Below, in pieces: positions 16,649 to 25,734 of a stretch of DNA of 64,000 nt. The position numbers and the translations under genes were made by a program. The stretch comes from an uncultured Collinsella sp. (GTDB taxonomy: Bacteria; Actinomycetota; Coriobacteriia; Coriobacteriales; Coriobacteriaceae), in NCBI GenBank assembly GCA_900550195.1, contig URRB01000003.1, positions 62,001 to 126,000 of the forward strand, given 5' to 3'. The notes under the pieces were generated by a model. That model worked only from the letters and a program-made list of their open reading frames with translations. It was not told where the DNA came from and made no database searches. The first letter of the stretch is position 1, and each line of letters opens with the position of its first letter.

Positions 16649-18796
16649 GTGGCAAAAAAGCCTCAGCACGCTCAGAACAACCAGCGCAGTCAACAGGGCA
16701 AACAGGGCCAGCAGCAAAAGCGTGGCGGTAAGGCGCAGGCCACGGTCGCCCGCACCAAGCATTCCCAAGCGACGCCCGCCCGCCCCTGGCGACCGGGCCG
16801 CGATAAGTTCCTCCCCGTCAGCCGCGCCGACATGGATGCGCGCGGCTGGGACCAGTGCGACTTTGTCTACATCTGCGGCGACGCCTACGTGGACCATCCC
16901 AGCTTTGGTATGGCCATCGTCAGCCGCGTACTCGACGCACACGGCTACAAGGTGGGCATCATCTGCCAGCCCGATTGGACCGACCCCGCCAGCATCACCG
17001 TGCTCGGCGAGCCGCGCCTGGGCTTTCTCGTCAGTGCCGGCAACATGGACTCCATGGTCAACCACTATTCGGTGACCAAGCACCGCCGCCACACCGACGC
17101 CTACACTCCCGGTGGCGAGGAGGGGCACCGTCCCAACCGAGCTGTCACGGTCTACGGCAACCTCATCCGCCAGACGTTCAAGGACGCCCCCATCATCATC
17201 GGCGGCATCGAGGCGAGCCTGCGCCGCCTGGCCCACTACGACTACTGGCAGGACAAGCTCAAGCGCTCGGTACTGCTCGACTCGGGCGCCGACATCCTCA
17301 TCTACGGCATGGGCGAGCACGCGATTGTCGAGATCGCCGACGCGCTCGACGCGGGGCTGCCCATCGATCAGATTACCTATATCAATGGCACCGTCTACCG
17401 CACGGGCTCGCTCGACGAGGTCTACGACTACGACCTGCTGCCCAGCTGGAACGACCTTGCCGCCGACAAGCTCAACTACGCGCGCAGCTTTAACGTGCAG
17501 CAGCAGAACATGGACCCCATCACCGGCCATCGCCTGGTAGAGCCCTACCCCAACAACGTCTATGTGGTGCAGAACCCGCCGTCGACGACGCTCACCACCG
17601 ACGAGATGGACGAGGTGGCCGAACTCCCCTACGCACGCGATTGGCATCCCGACTACGACGCGGCGGGCGGCGTGCCGGCCTTTGCCGAGATCAAGTTTTC
17701 CATTAGCTCCAACCGCGGCTGTTTTGGCGAGTGCTCGTTTTGCGCCCTCACCTTCCACCAGGGCCGCGTGTTGCAGATGCGCAGCCACGACTCGATCATG
17801 CGCGAGGCCGAGCTGCTCACGCGCGATCCCGAGTTTAAGGGCTACATCAACGACGTAGGCGGACCGACGGCCAACTTTAGCCGTCCCGCCTGCGACAAGC
17901 AGCTCAAGCACGGCGTGTGCAAGAACAAGCGCTGCCTGTGGCCGAGTGTGTGCAAGAACATGGTGGTCGACGAGAGCGGCTACACACAGCTGCTGCGCGA
18001 CCTGCGCCAGCTGCCGGGCGTCAAAAAGGTCTTCGTGCGCAGCGGCATCCGCTTTGACTATACCATGGCCGATGCCTCGGACGAGTTTTTGCGCGAGCTG
18101 CTGGAACATCATGTCTCGGGCCAGCTCCGCGTGGCACCCGAGCACGTGAGCGACGCGGTGCTGAGTGTGATGGGCAAGCCGAGCCGCGCCGTCTACGATG
18201 CGTTCTGCCGCAAATTTGAGCGCCTTAACCGCGAGTACGGACTCAAGCAGTACGTAGTGCCGTATCTGATCTCGAGCCACCCCGGTTCTACCATGAAGGA
18301 AGCCGTGGACCTTGCCGAAGCCGTGCGCGACATGGGCTACATGCCCGAGCAGGTGCAGGACTTCTACCCCACACCGTCCACCATGTCGACGTGCATGTAC
18401 TACACCGGCGTGGACCCGCGCACCATGCAGCCGATCTACGTGGCGCGCGACCCGCACGAAAAGGCCATGCAGCGCGCGCTCATCCAGTATCGCAAGCCCG
18501 AGAACTACAAGCTCGTGCGCGAGGCGCTGGAAAAAGCCGGCCGCCGCGATCTGATTGGCTACACCAAGCATTGCCTGATTCGCCCCGTGCCGCCACGCCC
18601 GGGCGAGACGTCTGCTGGCGGTGGGCATGGCACCGGCAAGAAGGGCGGCAAGGCCCACGGTGGCGCTGGTGATGCCGGCAAGGGGTCTAAGGGCAGCAAG
18701 AGATACGGCGGTATGTCCCGCGCGCAGAACACCGCAGGCCGCAACCGCGCGGCACAGGGGCGTCAGGGCGCCAACGGAGGCGGCAGACGCAACTAG
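16649..18796 (+). CDS. YgiQ-family radical SAM protein
   Basis: This 715-residue protein of the UPF0313/YgiQ family combines a B12-binding-like N-terminal domain with a radical SAM domain. The [4Fe-4S] cysteines are in SNRGCFGECSFCAL (CxxxCxxC). The family's substrate is unknown. The start is a GTG at 16649 with GGGAGG just upstream; the open frame begins 56 codons earlier without support. The first 45 residues are rich in Lys, Gln and Arg, and the tail (about 650-715) is a Gly/Lys/Arg-rich low-complexity segment; both ends look disordered and might bind RNA. The large opposite-strand frame over this gene is a shadow. Confidence 0.93.
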   Translation: MAKKPQHAQNNQRSQQGKQGQQQKRGGKAQATVARTKHSQATPARPWRPGRDKFLPVSRADMDARGWDQCDFVYICGDAYVDHPSFGMAIVSRVLDAHGYKVGIICQPDWTDPASITVLGEPRLGFLVSAGNMDSMVNHYSVTKHRRHTDAYTPGGEEGHRPNRAVTVYGNLIRQTFKDAPIIIGGIEASLRRLAHYDYWQDKLKRSVLLDSGADILIYGMGEHAIVEIADALDAGLPIDQITYINGTVYRTGSLDEVYDYDLLPSWNDLAADKLNYARSFNVQQQNMDPITGHRLVEPYPNNVYVVQNPPSTTLTTDEMDEVAELPYARDWHPDYDAAGGVPAFAEIKFSISSNRGCFGECSFCALTFHQGRVLQMRSHDSIMREAELLTRDPEFKGYINDVGGPTANFSRPACDKQLKHGVCKNKRCLWPSVCKNMVVDESGYTQLLRDLRQLPGVKKVFVRSGIRFDYTMADASDEFLRELLEHHVSGQLRVAPEHVSDAVLSVMGKPSRAVYDAFCRKFERLNREYGLKQYVVPYLISSHPGSTMKEAVDLAEAVRDMGYMPEQVQDFYPTPSTMSTCMYYTGVDPRTMQPIYVARDPHEKAMQRALIQYRKPENYKLVREALEKAGRRDLIGYTKHCLIRPVPPRPGETSAGGGHGTGKKGGKAHGGAGDAGKGSKGSKRYGGMSRAQNTAGRNRAAQGRQGANGGGRRN

Positions 18797-18849
18797 CGCG
18801 GCGAGGCGGCATGCCGCCGTTGGCGACACGACACGCCCCACCAATAAAA

Positions 18850-18895
18850 TGCCGCTCGCCGGGGCGTCGCAGAACGATTCCCCGGCGAGCGGCCG
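18850..18895. terminator. Bidirectional terminator between ygiQ-like gene and PTS gene
   Basis: GCCGCTCGCCGGGG pairs with CCCCGGCGAGCGGC, a 14-bp stem between two convergent genes. The A/T-rich TTAATATTG follows on the plus strand. Confidence 0.75.
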
Positions 18896-18922
18896 ATTAA
18901 TATTGTCTATCTCAAAACGTCG

Positions 18923-20293
18923 TTACTTTTTGTCGAAACGACCATAGAGCGCAAACGAGAGCGCCGCAGAGATAATCCAAGTCAAAGCGATGCAGACGAC
19001 AATCATGATCAGGTTCATGGGATTGCCGCTTGGATCGGCATAAACGGGCAACGAGGTAATGCCGGGCATAACAAAGCCGAAGCACTTTGCGCCGAGAACA
19101 ACGGTAAGCGCACCGCCAATGCCATCCGCGATCATCGCAGCGATAAGCGGAGTCCTGTTAGGAACCTGAACGGTAAACAAGGCGGGCTCGGAAATTCCCA
19201 TAAATGCTGAGAAGGCGCACGTCATTGCAGCGGACTTGAGCTTTTCGTCGGTCATGCGCAGGGCTGCACCAAAAGACGCACCGCTTTCGGCGAGGTTATG
19301 GCAGAAAGAGATCGGGAGCAGATAGTCATACCCAAGCGTTGCGATATTGGAAATCTGGATAGGGCTCGTTGACTGATGCATGCCGAAGAGCACGATAAGC
19401 GGCATAAAGAAGCCCAGCAGAAAACCGGCAACGGGGCCTAACGTCGAGAATAGCCAAACGATACCGTTGGCAAGACCAAGACCGCACCAGGCACCAATCG
19501 GAGCGAGCACAAACAGGTTGACGGGAATCACGATAGCAAGGGAGAGCGCCGGAACGACAACGAGCTTAAAAAGATCCGGCACGACTTTGTCGATTGCGCG
19601 ATATACAAAAGACAAGCCAATGACGCCAAAGATAACCGGGAACACGGAATCGGCGTAGCTAAAAATCGGCACCGCAAAACCGAACAGCGCAAGGGGCGTC
19701 TCGCCCGTACCGACAGCGTTGACAATGGTCGGGTACATCAGCGATCCGGCAACGCAAAGCGCAAGCGAACGGTTGACCCGGAACTTATCAGCTGTAGACA
19801 TTGCCAGCAAAAACGGCAAGAAGTAGAACGGGATATCCGAAATCATATTGAATATCGCAAAGTCGCCGGCACCCGTGTCGATTCCAAAAGCCGCGATAGC
19901 AGCCAGGATGCCCTTTACGATGCCTCCCGCCACCAGTGCGGGAATGATAGCGGAGAAGATGCCGGTGATGATATCGAATACGCGAGCCGAACCTTTTTGG
20001 AGCTCAGGCTGCTCGGCGTCGGCGGAGACCTCGCCACCCATCCTGTCACCTAGCATGGGCTCCAATTCGTCATATACCGACCCCACGCTGGCGCCGATGA
20101 TAACTTGCCACTGTCCGTCTTTAACCTGCGCGCCCAAGGCGCCGTCAAGCGTCTTAAGGGCCTCCAGGTCTGCCTTGCTATCGTCCTTCAGGTTGAATCT
20201 GAGCCTTGTAATGCAGTGCGTTGCCATAACAACGTTATCGGCGCCGCCCACGAGCTCGAGGACACGAGCGGCCAGTTCCTTCTTGTCTGCCAC
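18923..20293 (-). CDS. PTS beta-glucoside transporter subunit EIIBC
   Basis: This membrane permease imports a beta-glucoside and phosphorylates it. The IIB domain comes first, with the phosphocysteine at about residue 27 in HCITRLRFNL. It is followed by a IIC domain with about ten membrane segments from residue 100 on, including the VFxFLPxLL-like FYFLPFLLAMSTADKF and FGMHQST. The C-terminal IIA domain of BglF-type enzymes is absent (456 residues against about 620), so a separate EIIA must serve it. I moved the start to the GTG at 20293, which has AGGAG eight bases upstream. It lies 11 bases behind the GH1 gene in one operon. Confidence 0.9.
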   Translation of the reverse strand: MADKKELAARVLELVGGADNVVMATHCITRLRFNLKDDSKADLEALKTLDGALGAQVKDGQWQVIIGASVGSVYDELEPMLGDRMGGEVSADAEQPELQKGSARVFDIITGIFSAIIPALVAGGIVKGILAAIAAFGIDTGAGDFAIFNMISDIPFYFLPFLLAMSTADKFRVNRSLALCVAGSLMYPTIVNAVGTGETPLALFGFAVPIFSYADSVFPVIFGVIGLSFVYRAIDKVVPDLFKLVVVPALSLAIVIPVNLFVLAPIGAWCGLGLANGIVWLFSTLGPVAGFLLGFFMPLIVLFGMHQSTSPIQISNIATLGYDYLLPISFCHNLAESGASFGAALRMTDEKLKSAAMTCAFSAFMGISEPALFTVQVPNRTPLIAAMIADGIGGALTVVLGAKCFGFVMPGITSLPVYADPSGNPMNLIMIVVCIALTWIISAALSFALYGRFDKK

Positions 20294-20304
20294 GACAATC
20301 ACTC

Positions 20305-21783
20305 CTACCCAAGATCCTCGCCATTAGTGGCGATACATTTCTGATACCAATAGAAAGAGTCTTTACGCGAGCGCTCCGCAGTGCCGTTGCCGCAATTATC
20401 CAGATCGACATAGATAAGCCCGTAGCGCTTGTCCATCGTAAGAGGACCGCAGGCAACAAGGTCAATGAATCCCCAGATCATGTATCCGCGCACGTCAACG
20501 CCATCGATCACTGCTTCCTTAAGGCACTTTATGTGCTGGCGCAAATAATCGATTCGATACTCGTCGTGGATGCTGCCATCCTCCTCGACTACATCAGATG
20601 TACCGAGGCCGTTCTCGGCGATATACAGGGGCAGCCCATAGCGGTCATACATCTGGTTAAGGGTAACCCTCAGACCAATGGGATCGAGCTGCCAGCCCCA
20701 CTCACTCGTCTCGAGATAAGGGTTCTTGTTTGCCATGACCAGATTACCCGCAGTCTTCTCCCATCCCTGATCGCAGGTGGATACCTGGGAAAAGTAGTAC
20801 GAGAAGGCCAGGAAGTCGACCGTGTTGCGAGCGATAAGCTCTTCATCGCCCGGTTCCATTTGAATCTCGATATCGCACGCATCGAAATAGCGATTCATAT
20901 AAGCGGGGTATTTTCCACGAGCCATCACATCCGTATAAAACCAGTTGGAATACTGGTCGTCGTGAATAGCCTGCATGTTATCTTCGGGACGGCAGGTGGC
21001 GGGATACGTACAGAATCGAGCGATCATGCCGCCAACGGGAGTATCGGGCGAAAGACGATGGACAATCTCGACGGCACGCGCATTGGCAACGAACTCGTGG
21101 TGCAGGCACTGGAAGATGGCTCGATCGAAGTTCTCCCCCTCTTCGTCTTTGACCAGACAGACCCCGTCCCAAGGCGAAAAACGCGCTGCATTGAACTCGT
21201 TAAAAGGCAGCCAGAAATCGACCAGATCGCCCAATTCCGTAACGATTGTCTCGACATAGCGGGCGAAGAAATCAATCGTCTTGCGATTCTTCCATCCCCC
21301 ATATGTGGTGACAAGATTTACCGGGATGTCATAGTGGAGCATGGTGACGAAGGTTTTAATGCCGTGCTTTTTGCACTCACCCAGCATGCTTCGATACCAC
21401 TCGATGCCTTCGCGGTTAGGCTCAAGATCATCTCCGTTAGGATAGATTCGGCTCCAGCAAATAGAGGTGCGGAACAGCTTGAGGCCCATCTCCGCAAAAA
21501 GCGCGATGTCCTCACGGTAGTGATGATAGAAGTCGTTACCGCGCCTAAACGGGTAGAACTCAACACCATCATCTGCGAGAGCGTTCATTAGTTCGTCATG
21601 GCAGAAGGGGTTGTTTTGATGCTTGTCCTCAATCTGGTCATGAGTCCAGGTACCATCCAGCCATCGACAATCCTGCGTCGACTTTCCCTTTCCGCCCTCA
21701 TTCCAGGCGCCATCGGCCTGCGAGCACGATATGGCTCCGCCCCATAAAAAGTCGGAGTCAAACCCATGTTTTAACTTACTCAT
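20305..21783 (-). CDS. 6-phospho-beta-glucosidase, GH1 family
   Basis: The enzyme hydrolyses the phosphorylated beta-glucoside delivered by the neighbouring PTS. It has 492 residues with the full GH1 barrel: DFLWGGAISCSQADGAWNEGG at the N-terminus (two pieces), acid/base glutamate Glu196 in LPFNEFN, and nucleophile Glu390 in YIAENGLG. A serine and lysine near the end (FYWYQK) fit phospho-glycosidases. The ATG at 21783 has GGAGG six bases before it; the frame extends 24 codons further without support. It is the first gene of a two-gene operon, and a divergent AraC regulator starts 153 bp away. Confidence 0.93.
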   Translation of the reverse strand: MSKLKHGFDSDFLWGGAISCSQADGAWNEGGKGKSTQDCRWLDGTWTHDQIEDKHQNNPFCHDELMNALADDGVEFYPFRRGNDFYHHYREDIALFAEMGLKLFRTSICWSRIYPNGDDLEPNREGIEWYRSMLGECKKHGIKTFVTMLHYDIPVNLVTTYGGWKNRKTIDFFARYVETIVTELGDLVDFWLPFNEFNAARFSPWDGVCLVKDEEGENFDRAIFQCLHHEFVANARAVEIVHRLSPDTPVGGMIARFCTYPATCRPEDNMQAIHDDQYSNWFYTDVMARGKYPAYMNRYFDACDIEIQMEPGDEELIARNTVDFLAFSYYFSQVSTCDQGWEKTAGNLVMANKNPYLETSEWGWQLDPIGLRVTLNQMYDRYGLPLYIAENGLGTSDVVEEDGSIHDEYRIDYLRQHIKCLKEAVIDGVDVRGYMIWGFIDLVACGPLTMDKRYGLIYVDLDNCGNGTAERSRKDSFYWYQKCIATNGEDLG

Positions 21784-21936
21784 TTGCCCTCCTTGATCGG
21801 ATGCTCCAGCGGATAACCCAATACTAGGAAGAACAAGATGCATAAGATATCGCATAGAAAGCGTGGGTTTATAACATTTTTTTAGATATAATACCGTTTA
21901 AGGCATCGATTCTACCGTTCACCCCTGGAGCACCCC
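21784..21936. promoter_or_regulatory. Divergent promoter region of the beta-glucoside operon and its AraC regulator
   Basis: A consensus TATAAT at 21887-21892 faces the AraC gene. AACCC at about 21818 and GGGTT at 21865 form a loose inverted pair on the operon side. This AT-rich 153-bp region is the likely target of the regulator. Confidence 0.5.
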
Positions 21937-22929
21937 ATGGATTCGAATCTCAAACAGCTGCTCTATACGCATACCGAGACCGAAGAGTGGCATCGCACAC
22001 ATCCGGGAGAGCTCAGCCCGCGATATAACAGGGTGGAAACCACAACCATTAACGGCGAAGAGGTCTATCTGTTTGATTGGAAAGAAACTCTCGACGAAAA
22101 CCCCGTGGGCCTTATCAAGGAGTCGCGCTTTACCGATATTCCTCCTCATATCAATCGGGATATGGAGCTTAACTACGTGTACGACGGCGTCTGCACGTTT
22201 ATCGTCAACGGACGGCGACTACTCCTTAAAAAGGGCGACGTGCTCATTTGCAACACCGGCGTAGTCAGAAGCGTTCCATACGTTAAGGGCGAGCATGATA
22301 TCGTCATTTCGATCGTCTTCAAAAAAGAAATGTTCGATTCGTTGTTCCTGAGCCAGCTACCCGGCGCGTCACCATTAACGAATCTTCTATTTGATTTTGT
22401 GTCCAAAAACTGCGAGGCCCGAAAATATCTCATTCTTCCAGAGGAATACGCCCGACATGCGCGACGCCTCATCGAGATGCTCTTTATCGAATATCACTTT
22501 AAAGATGCCTATTCCAATGAACTCATGAGGCACCTCGCCGTCAGCCTATTCCTTGTTCTCATTCGAGGACTGTACCGACGCTCCGCAACTGATAACCAGG
22601 CGATCATGTCGGACGAACGCATCGTATCGATTCTGAATCATATTGAGCGAAGCTACGGCGACTGCACACTCGAAAGCATTGCGAGCGATACGGGTTATAG
22701 CACCAGCTATCTCAGCAGCTTGATCAAGCAAAAAACCGGCAAAACGTTTTCGCAAATAAAGCTCAACCAGCAGCTCACAGAGGCGGCATATCTTCTCAAT
22801 AACACCGAGCGCAGCGTGCAGTATGTAGCCCGAAAAGTCGGCATCTCCAACATGTCATTCTTTTACTCAAAATTTAAAGAAGCATTCGGCGAAACGCCAG
22901 GTGCGTTCAGGACGCATCGGTCTAATTAA
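21937..22929 (+). CDS. AraC-family transcriptional regulator
   Basis: This is a 330-residue regulator with an N-terminal cupin-type sensing domain (about 60-130, with IPPHINRDMELNYVYDG containing the ligand-side histidine) and a C-terminal double helix-turn-helix (about 232-328, SIASDTGYSTSYLSSLIKQ and then the conserved VGISNMSFFYSKFKEAFGETP). Such proteins usually activate sugar operons. It is transcribed away from the GH1/PTS operon, so control of beta-glucoside use is the natural inference. The ATG follows a CACCCCTGGAGCACCCC stretch with GGAG. Confidence 0.93.
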   Translation: MDSNLKQLLYTHTETEEWHRTHPGELSPRYNRVETTTINGEEVYLFDWKETLDENPVGLIKESRFTDIPPHINRDMELNYVYDGVCTFIVNGRRLLLKKGDVLICNTGVVRSVPYVKGEHDIVISIVFKKEMFDSLFLSQLPGASPLTNLLFDFVSKNCEARKYLILPEEYARHARRLIEMLFIEYHFKDAYSNELMRHLAVSLFLVLIRGLYRRSATDNQAIMSDERIVSILNHIERSYGDCTLESIASDTGYSTSYLSSLIKQKTGKTFSQIKLNQQLTEAAYLLNNTERSVQYVARKVGISNMSFFYSKFKEAFGETPGAFRTHRSN

Positions 22930-22937
22930 AGGCGTTA

Positions 22938-23852
22938 TTACTCAGGCCGATCAGCTTCGCGCGACACGGGAATGCACAATCGAAGCAGCGAGCGCATCGC
23001 CTCTACCAGCAGAAAGCCGGCGATGCCAACCGTGACCACAAGGTCGAGCGGTGTGCTCACAAACCACAGCAGCCCCATGAGATACGACCCGGCATTAAAG
23101 GCAAAGTGCAGCAGGATCGTGTAGCGGAGCTTTCCGGTCGTCACGAGCACCCAACCAAAGATGAGGCCGGCGGCACCCGCGTAGCAACCCTGCACCCAGT
23201 TCATGTGCATAAAGCCGAAGACCGCCGCCTGCAGCACGATTGCCGCGGCGACGCCCCAGGTACTCGGGGCCGCCCAGGGCACTATAGCGCCGTCTTGCGC
23301 GTTCGCGCGGCGCCGGCGTTTCCAGAGCGGACGGCACTGCGGATTAAACGCACGCAGCGAACACTCAAAGATGATGCCGCGTACCAGGAGCTCTTCGCAA
23401 AACGGCGCGCCGAGCACCGTGGTCAGGACGGCAAGAAGGCTGGTATCGCCCATGCCCGTTTCCTCGACGAGCTCGCTATAGTCTGCCGCGACCTCGGGCA
23501 GCAGCGACAGCACGCCGTCGCATAGGTAGCTAATGACCACCTGCATGGATAGGCCGATCACGACAACGCAGGCAATGCGCTTCCATGCCGCGCTTGCTCC
23601 CCCACCGAGCGGGCGCTCGCCTTGCCGGCGCGCCATGAAGGAGCGGGGCCACAGATAACGCCACCACAGCAGCGCCATCAAAAATGACGCCGTCTGAGCG
23701 GCAGCCTGGAACCATTGGATATCGAGATTGTCGATCGGGAAACCCGTCAGCGCCGACACGGCATCGAGAGCTGAAAACAGAACCACGCTCAGGGCTATAT
23801 CGGCAGCAACAACACCAAAACAGGCAAGCGCCCAAATCATCGCATTGAGCAT
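22938..23852 (-). CDS. CPBP-family intramembrane glutamic protease
   Basis: This is a 304-residue membrane protein of the CAAX protease/Abi family with about eight hydrophobic segments. The catalytic motifs are visible: CEELLVRGIIF (EExxxR), FGFMHMNW with its histidine, and LLHFAFN with the second histidine. In bacteria the family has been linked to bacteriocin self-immunity and surface-protein processing. No bacteriocin gene is adjacent, so the role is open. The ATG at 23852 has GAGGAGG six bases upstream. Confidence 0.88.
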   Translation of the reverse strand: MLNAMIWALACFGVVAADIALSVVLFSALDAVSALTGFPIDNLDIQWFQAAAQTASFLMALLWWRYLWPRSFMARRQGERPLGGGASAAWKRIACVVVIGLSMQVVISYLCDGVLSLLPEVAADYSELVEETGMGDTSLLAVLTTVLGAPFCEELLVRGIIFECSLRAFNPQCRPLWKRRRRANAQDGAIVPWAAPSTWGVAAAIVLQAAVFGFMHMNWVQGCYAGAAGLIFGWVLVTTGKLRYTILLHFAFNAGSYLMGLLWFVSTPLDLVVTVGIAGFLLVEAMRSLLRLCIPVSREADRPE

Positions 23853-23903
23853 GCCAACCTCCTCAAAACCGTTCCCTAGTTCTACCACAACTCGGCAGAG
23901 AGC

Positions 23904-23943
23904 TGATCACATGGGAACGGAGGAAAACGGATCACTTATTGAT
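23904..23943. repeat. Repeat family C, copy 1
   Basis: CATGGGAACGGAGGAAAACG followed by GATCACTTATTGATGAG abuts and overlaps the stop codon of the orphan antitoxin. A related unit in the same orientation lies at 24301-24345 on its other side, and an inverted pair at 30661-30731. Confidence 0.6.
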
Positions 23944-24136
23944 GAGAATCGGGCGCAGCGCCAAAGGCCCCGTTGGGCGAAATGTCGAACGGAAAGGTGC
24001 CGCAGCGATTGAAGGCGGCGATGAACATGCGGATGGCGTTGGACGGCGTAGTGCCCACGAGCTGGGTTTCCGCCGCGAAGGCCGCCTTTTCCTCGGGCAA
24101 GACCTTCGCGACAACCGGGGTCATGTGTTCTGCCAT
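23936..24136 (-). CDS. RelB/DinJ-family antitoxin, apparently without a toxin
   Basis: The 66-residue protein has the ribbon-helix-helix pattern of RelB/DinJ antitoxins: VVAKVLPEEKAAFAAETQ, then VGTTPSNAIRMFIAAF, then GTFPFDIS. Such proteins neutralise a RelE/YafQ-type mRNA interferase that is normally encoded just downstream. Here the next 80 bp hold only a repeat and the CPBP gene, so the toxin gene is missing. The C-terminal toxin-binding tail may be altered, since the frame ends in repeat-like sequence. I chose the ATG at 24136, with AAAAAGGA nearby, over an upstream extension to 24211. Confidence 0.75.
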   Translation of the reverse strand: MAEHMTPVVAKVLPEEKAAFAAETQLVGTTPSNAIRMFIAAFNRCGTFPFDISPNGAFGAAPDSHQ

Positions 24137-24240
24137 GGCGCTTCCTTTTTGAAACGACGGTGGTGCGGATGGATGCGGGTCACGCGGCTGGGCGACGGGC
24201 TGTGAAGGCAACCCGATTGGCCCGCATCTGGAGTTTGTTC

Positions 24241-24300
24241 TACGGTGTTGGTATTACTTGGTATTCCTAAGTATTACCCCGCAGATAGAATACCATACCC
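24241..24300 (-). promoter_or_regulatory. AT-rich inverted repeats upstream of the antitoxin gene
   Basis: GGTATTACTTGG and TAAGTATTACC form an imperfect inverted repeat, with GAATACCATACC close by. RelB-type antitoxins repress their own promoters through such sites, so this is a probable autoregulatory operator. Confidence 0.4.
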
Positions 24301-24345
24301 GACCCCATGGGGACGGAGAAAAAACGGATCAATTTGTTGCTGAGT
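24301..24345. repeat. Repeat family C, copy 2
   Basis: CATGGGGACGGAGAAAAAAC followed by GGATCAATTTGTTGCTGAG matches copy 1 at 23904 in order and orientation. It ends just before the stop codon of the ABC fusion gene. Confidence 0.6.
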
Positions 24346-24351
24346 AAGTCT

Positions 24352-25731
24352 TTAGAGCGTGATGATGTCCGAGATATTGAGGGCCCGAGCGTCAGCGGAA
24401 TCGTGCGTGGCAAGCAACAGCATACGGCCGTCGAGCAAGTCGAGCACGACCTCGGTGCATGCGTCGCGCGCAGCGATGTCTAGACCGGTAAAGGGCTCGT
24501 CCAGAATCACTGCGCCGCCCGGACACAGCAGGGCTCGGGCAATCTCGACGCGACGGCGCTGCCCGCCCGAGAGCTCGGCCACGCGGGCATGCACATCGAT
24601 CCCCGGTACCAGCAGGCACAACAGGGCTGCAGCACTCGAGGCATCCACGCGCGCGTCGGCGCACACCAGCACGTTATCCAAAGCAGAGGCGTCCTCAACC
24701 AGGCGCGTATCCTGAAACACCATCGAGCACGGCGTGCGCTCCCCCGCCGCCAGCGCAAGCAACGTCGACTTGCCCACGCCCGAGGCGCCCATCACGCAGG
24801 CGCGCCCACCGGCAGACACATGAAGCACCAGTCCGTCGAGCGCCGGCGCCCAGGGCGCCCGGTCGCCCACAGCAAGCGCAAGCTCCGCCGCAGCCCTGCC
24901 GCCAGCAGAACCGCCCGCACGCCCGTGCAAGCCGCGTCCATGCGACAGCACCGCCGCACGCCACGCCGCAGGCCCCGAAGCCCGCAGCAGCCACACCAGC
25001 ACGCGCTCGCATGCCCACGAAGCCATAACAACCAGCACGGTCCAGGCCAGCAAATCGGCAGTCTCAATCAAAAGCTTCGCCTGATAGATGCGCTCACCCA
25101 CGGTGCCCACCGCCATGCCGATCAGCTCCGCCGCCACGCCGGCCTTCCAGCTCATGCCGATCACAGCGCGGGCGCACGAAAGCACAAACGGCAGGACCTC
25201 GCGCCAGGTGTGGGCGCAAAACAGACGCCAACCCCGCACGCCATGCAGACGAAACATCTGCTCCAGCGGCTTATCCACTTGCGCCAAGCCCTCGACCAGC
25301 GAAAAATATACGCCCGGCAGCGCCATCAAAAAGACCGCCGCAATGCTCACGCGCGCCGACCCCAACCAAATGAGCAGCAGGACCACCACGCAGGCAACCG
25401 GTGTCGCCTTAACAAACGAAAGCGCCGGCGCCACCAGGCGGGCAAACGTCCGCGACCGCACCGAGGCTCCCGCCATCACGCCGCCGCACACCGCGGCAAG
25501 CGCCAGCCCGCCCAAGATTCGCGCACCCGAGCCCGCCAGAATCGCCCATGTGCCGGCATCGCATACCAGTCGCAGCAACGCCACCACGACAGCGCCCGGC
25601 CCCGGCAAAATCAACGGCTGCGCCACGAGACCCGCCACCAGCACCCACACGGCAAGCCAAAAGGCGGCGACGACACCACCTGCCGCCACCGCCTTCATAC
25701 GCTCTGTCATTTGTCGAGCAAACGCACGCAC
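24352..25731 (-). CDS. ABC transporter permease-ATPase fusion (SsuC-SsuB/TauC-TauB type)
   Basis: One 459-residue protein carries both transporter halves. Residues about 10-250 form a binding-protein-dependent permease with five or six membrane segments and an EAA loop near 157-183. Residues about 280-459 are a short ATPase: Walker A GASGVGKST at 315-323, Q-loop at 340, signature LSGGQ at 387-391, Walker B VILDEP at 408-413, H-loop at 443. In this family the two are normally separate proteins. The GTG start at 25731 uses a GGAG inside the end of the upstream solute-binding gene. Substrate is unknown; relatives carry sulfonates, nitrate or thiamine precursors. Confidence 0.88.
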   Translation of the reverse strand: MRAFARQMTERMKAVAAGGVVAAFWLAVWVLVAGLVAQPLILPGPGAVVVALLRLVCDAGTWAILAGSGARILGGLALAAVCGGVMAGASVRSRTFARLVAPALSFVKATPVACVVVLLLIWLGSARVSIAAVFLMALPGVYFSLVEGLAQVDKPLEQMFRLHGVRGWRLFCAHTWREVLPFVLSCARAVIGMSWKAGVAAELIGMAVGTVGERIYQAKLLIETADLLAWTVLVVMASWACERVLVWLLRASGPAAWRAAVLSHGRGLHGRAGGSAGGRAAAELALAVGDRAPWAPALDGLVLHVSAGGRACVMGASGVGKSTLLALAAGERTPCSMVFQDTRLVEDASALDNVLVCADARVDASSAAALLCLLVPGIDVHARVAELSGGQRRRVEIARALLCPGGAVILDEPFTGLDIAARDACTEVVLDLLDGRMLLLATHDSADARALNISDIITL

Positions 25732-25734
25732 GGG

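Noticed and set aside
16109..18844. 911-codon open frame opposite the ygiQ-like gene
   Set aside because: Shadow of a real radical SAM gene with intact motifs; it also crosses the divergent promoter and most of the DUF1275 start.
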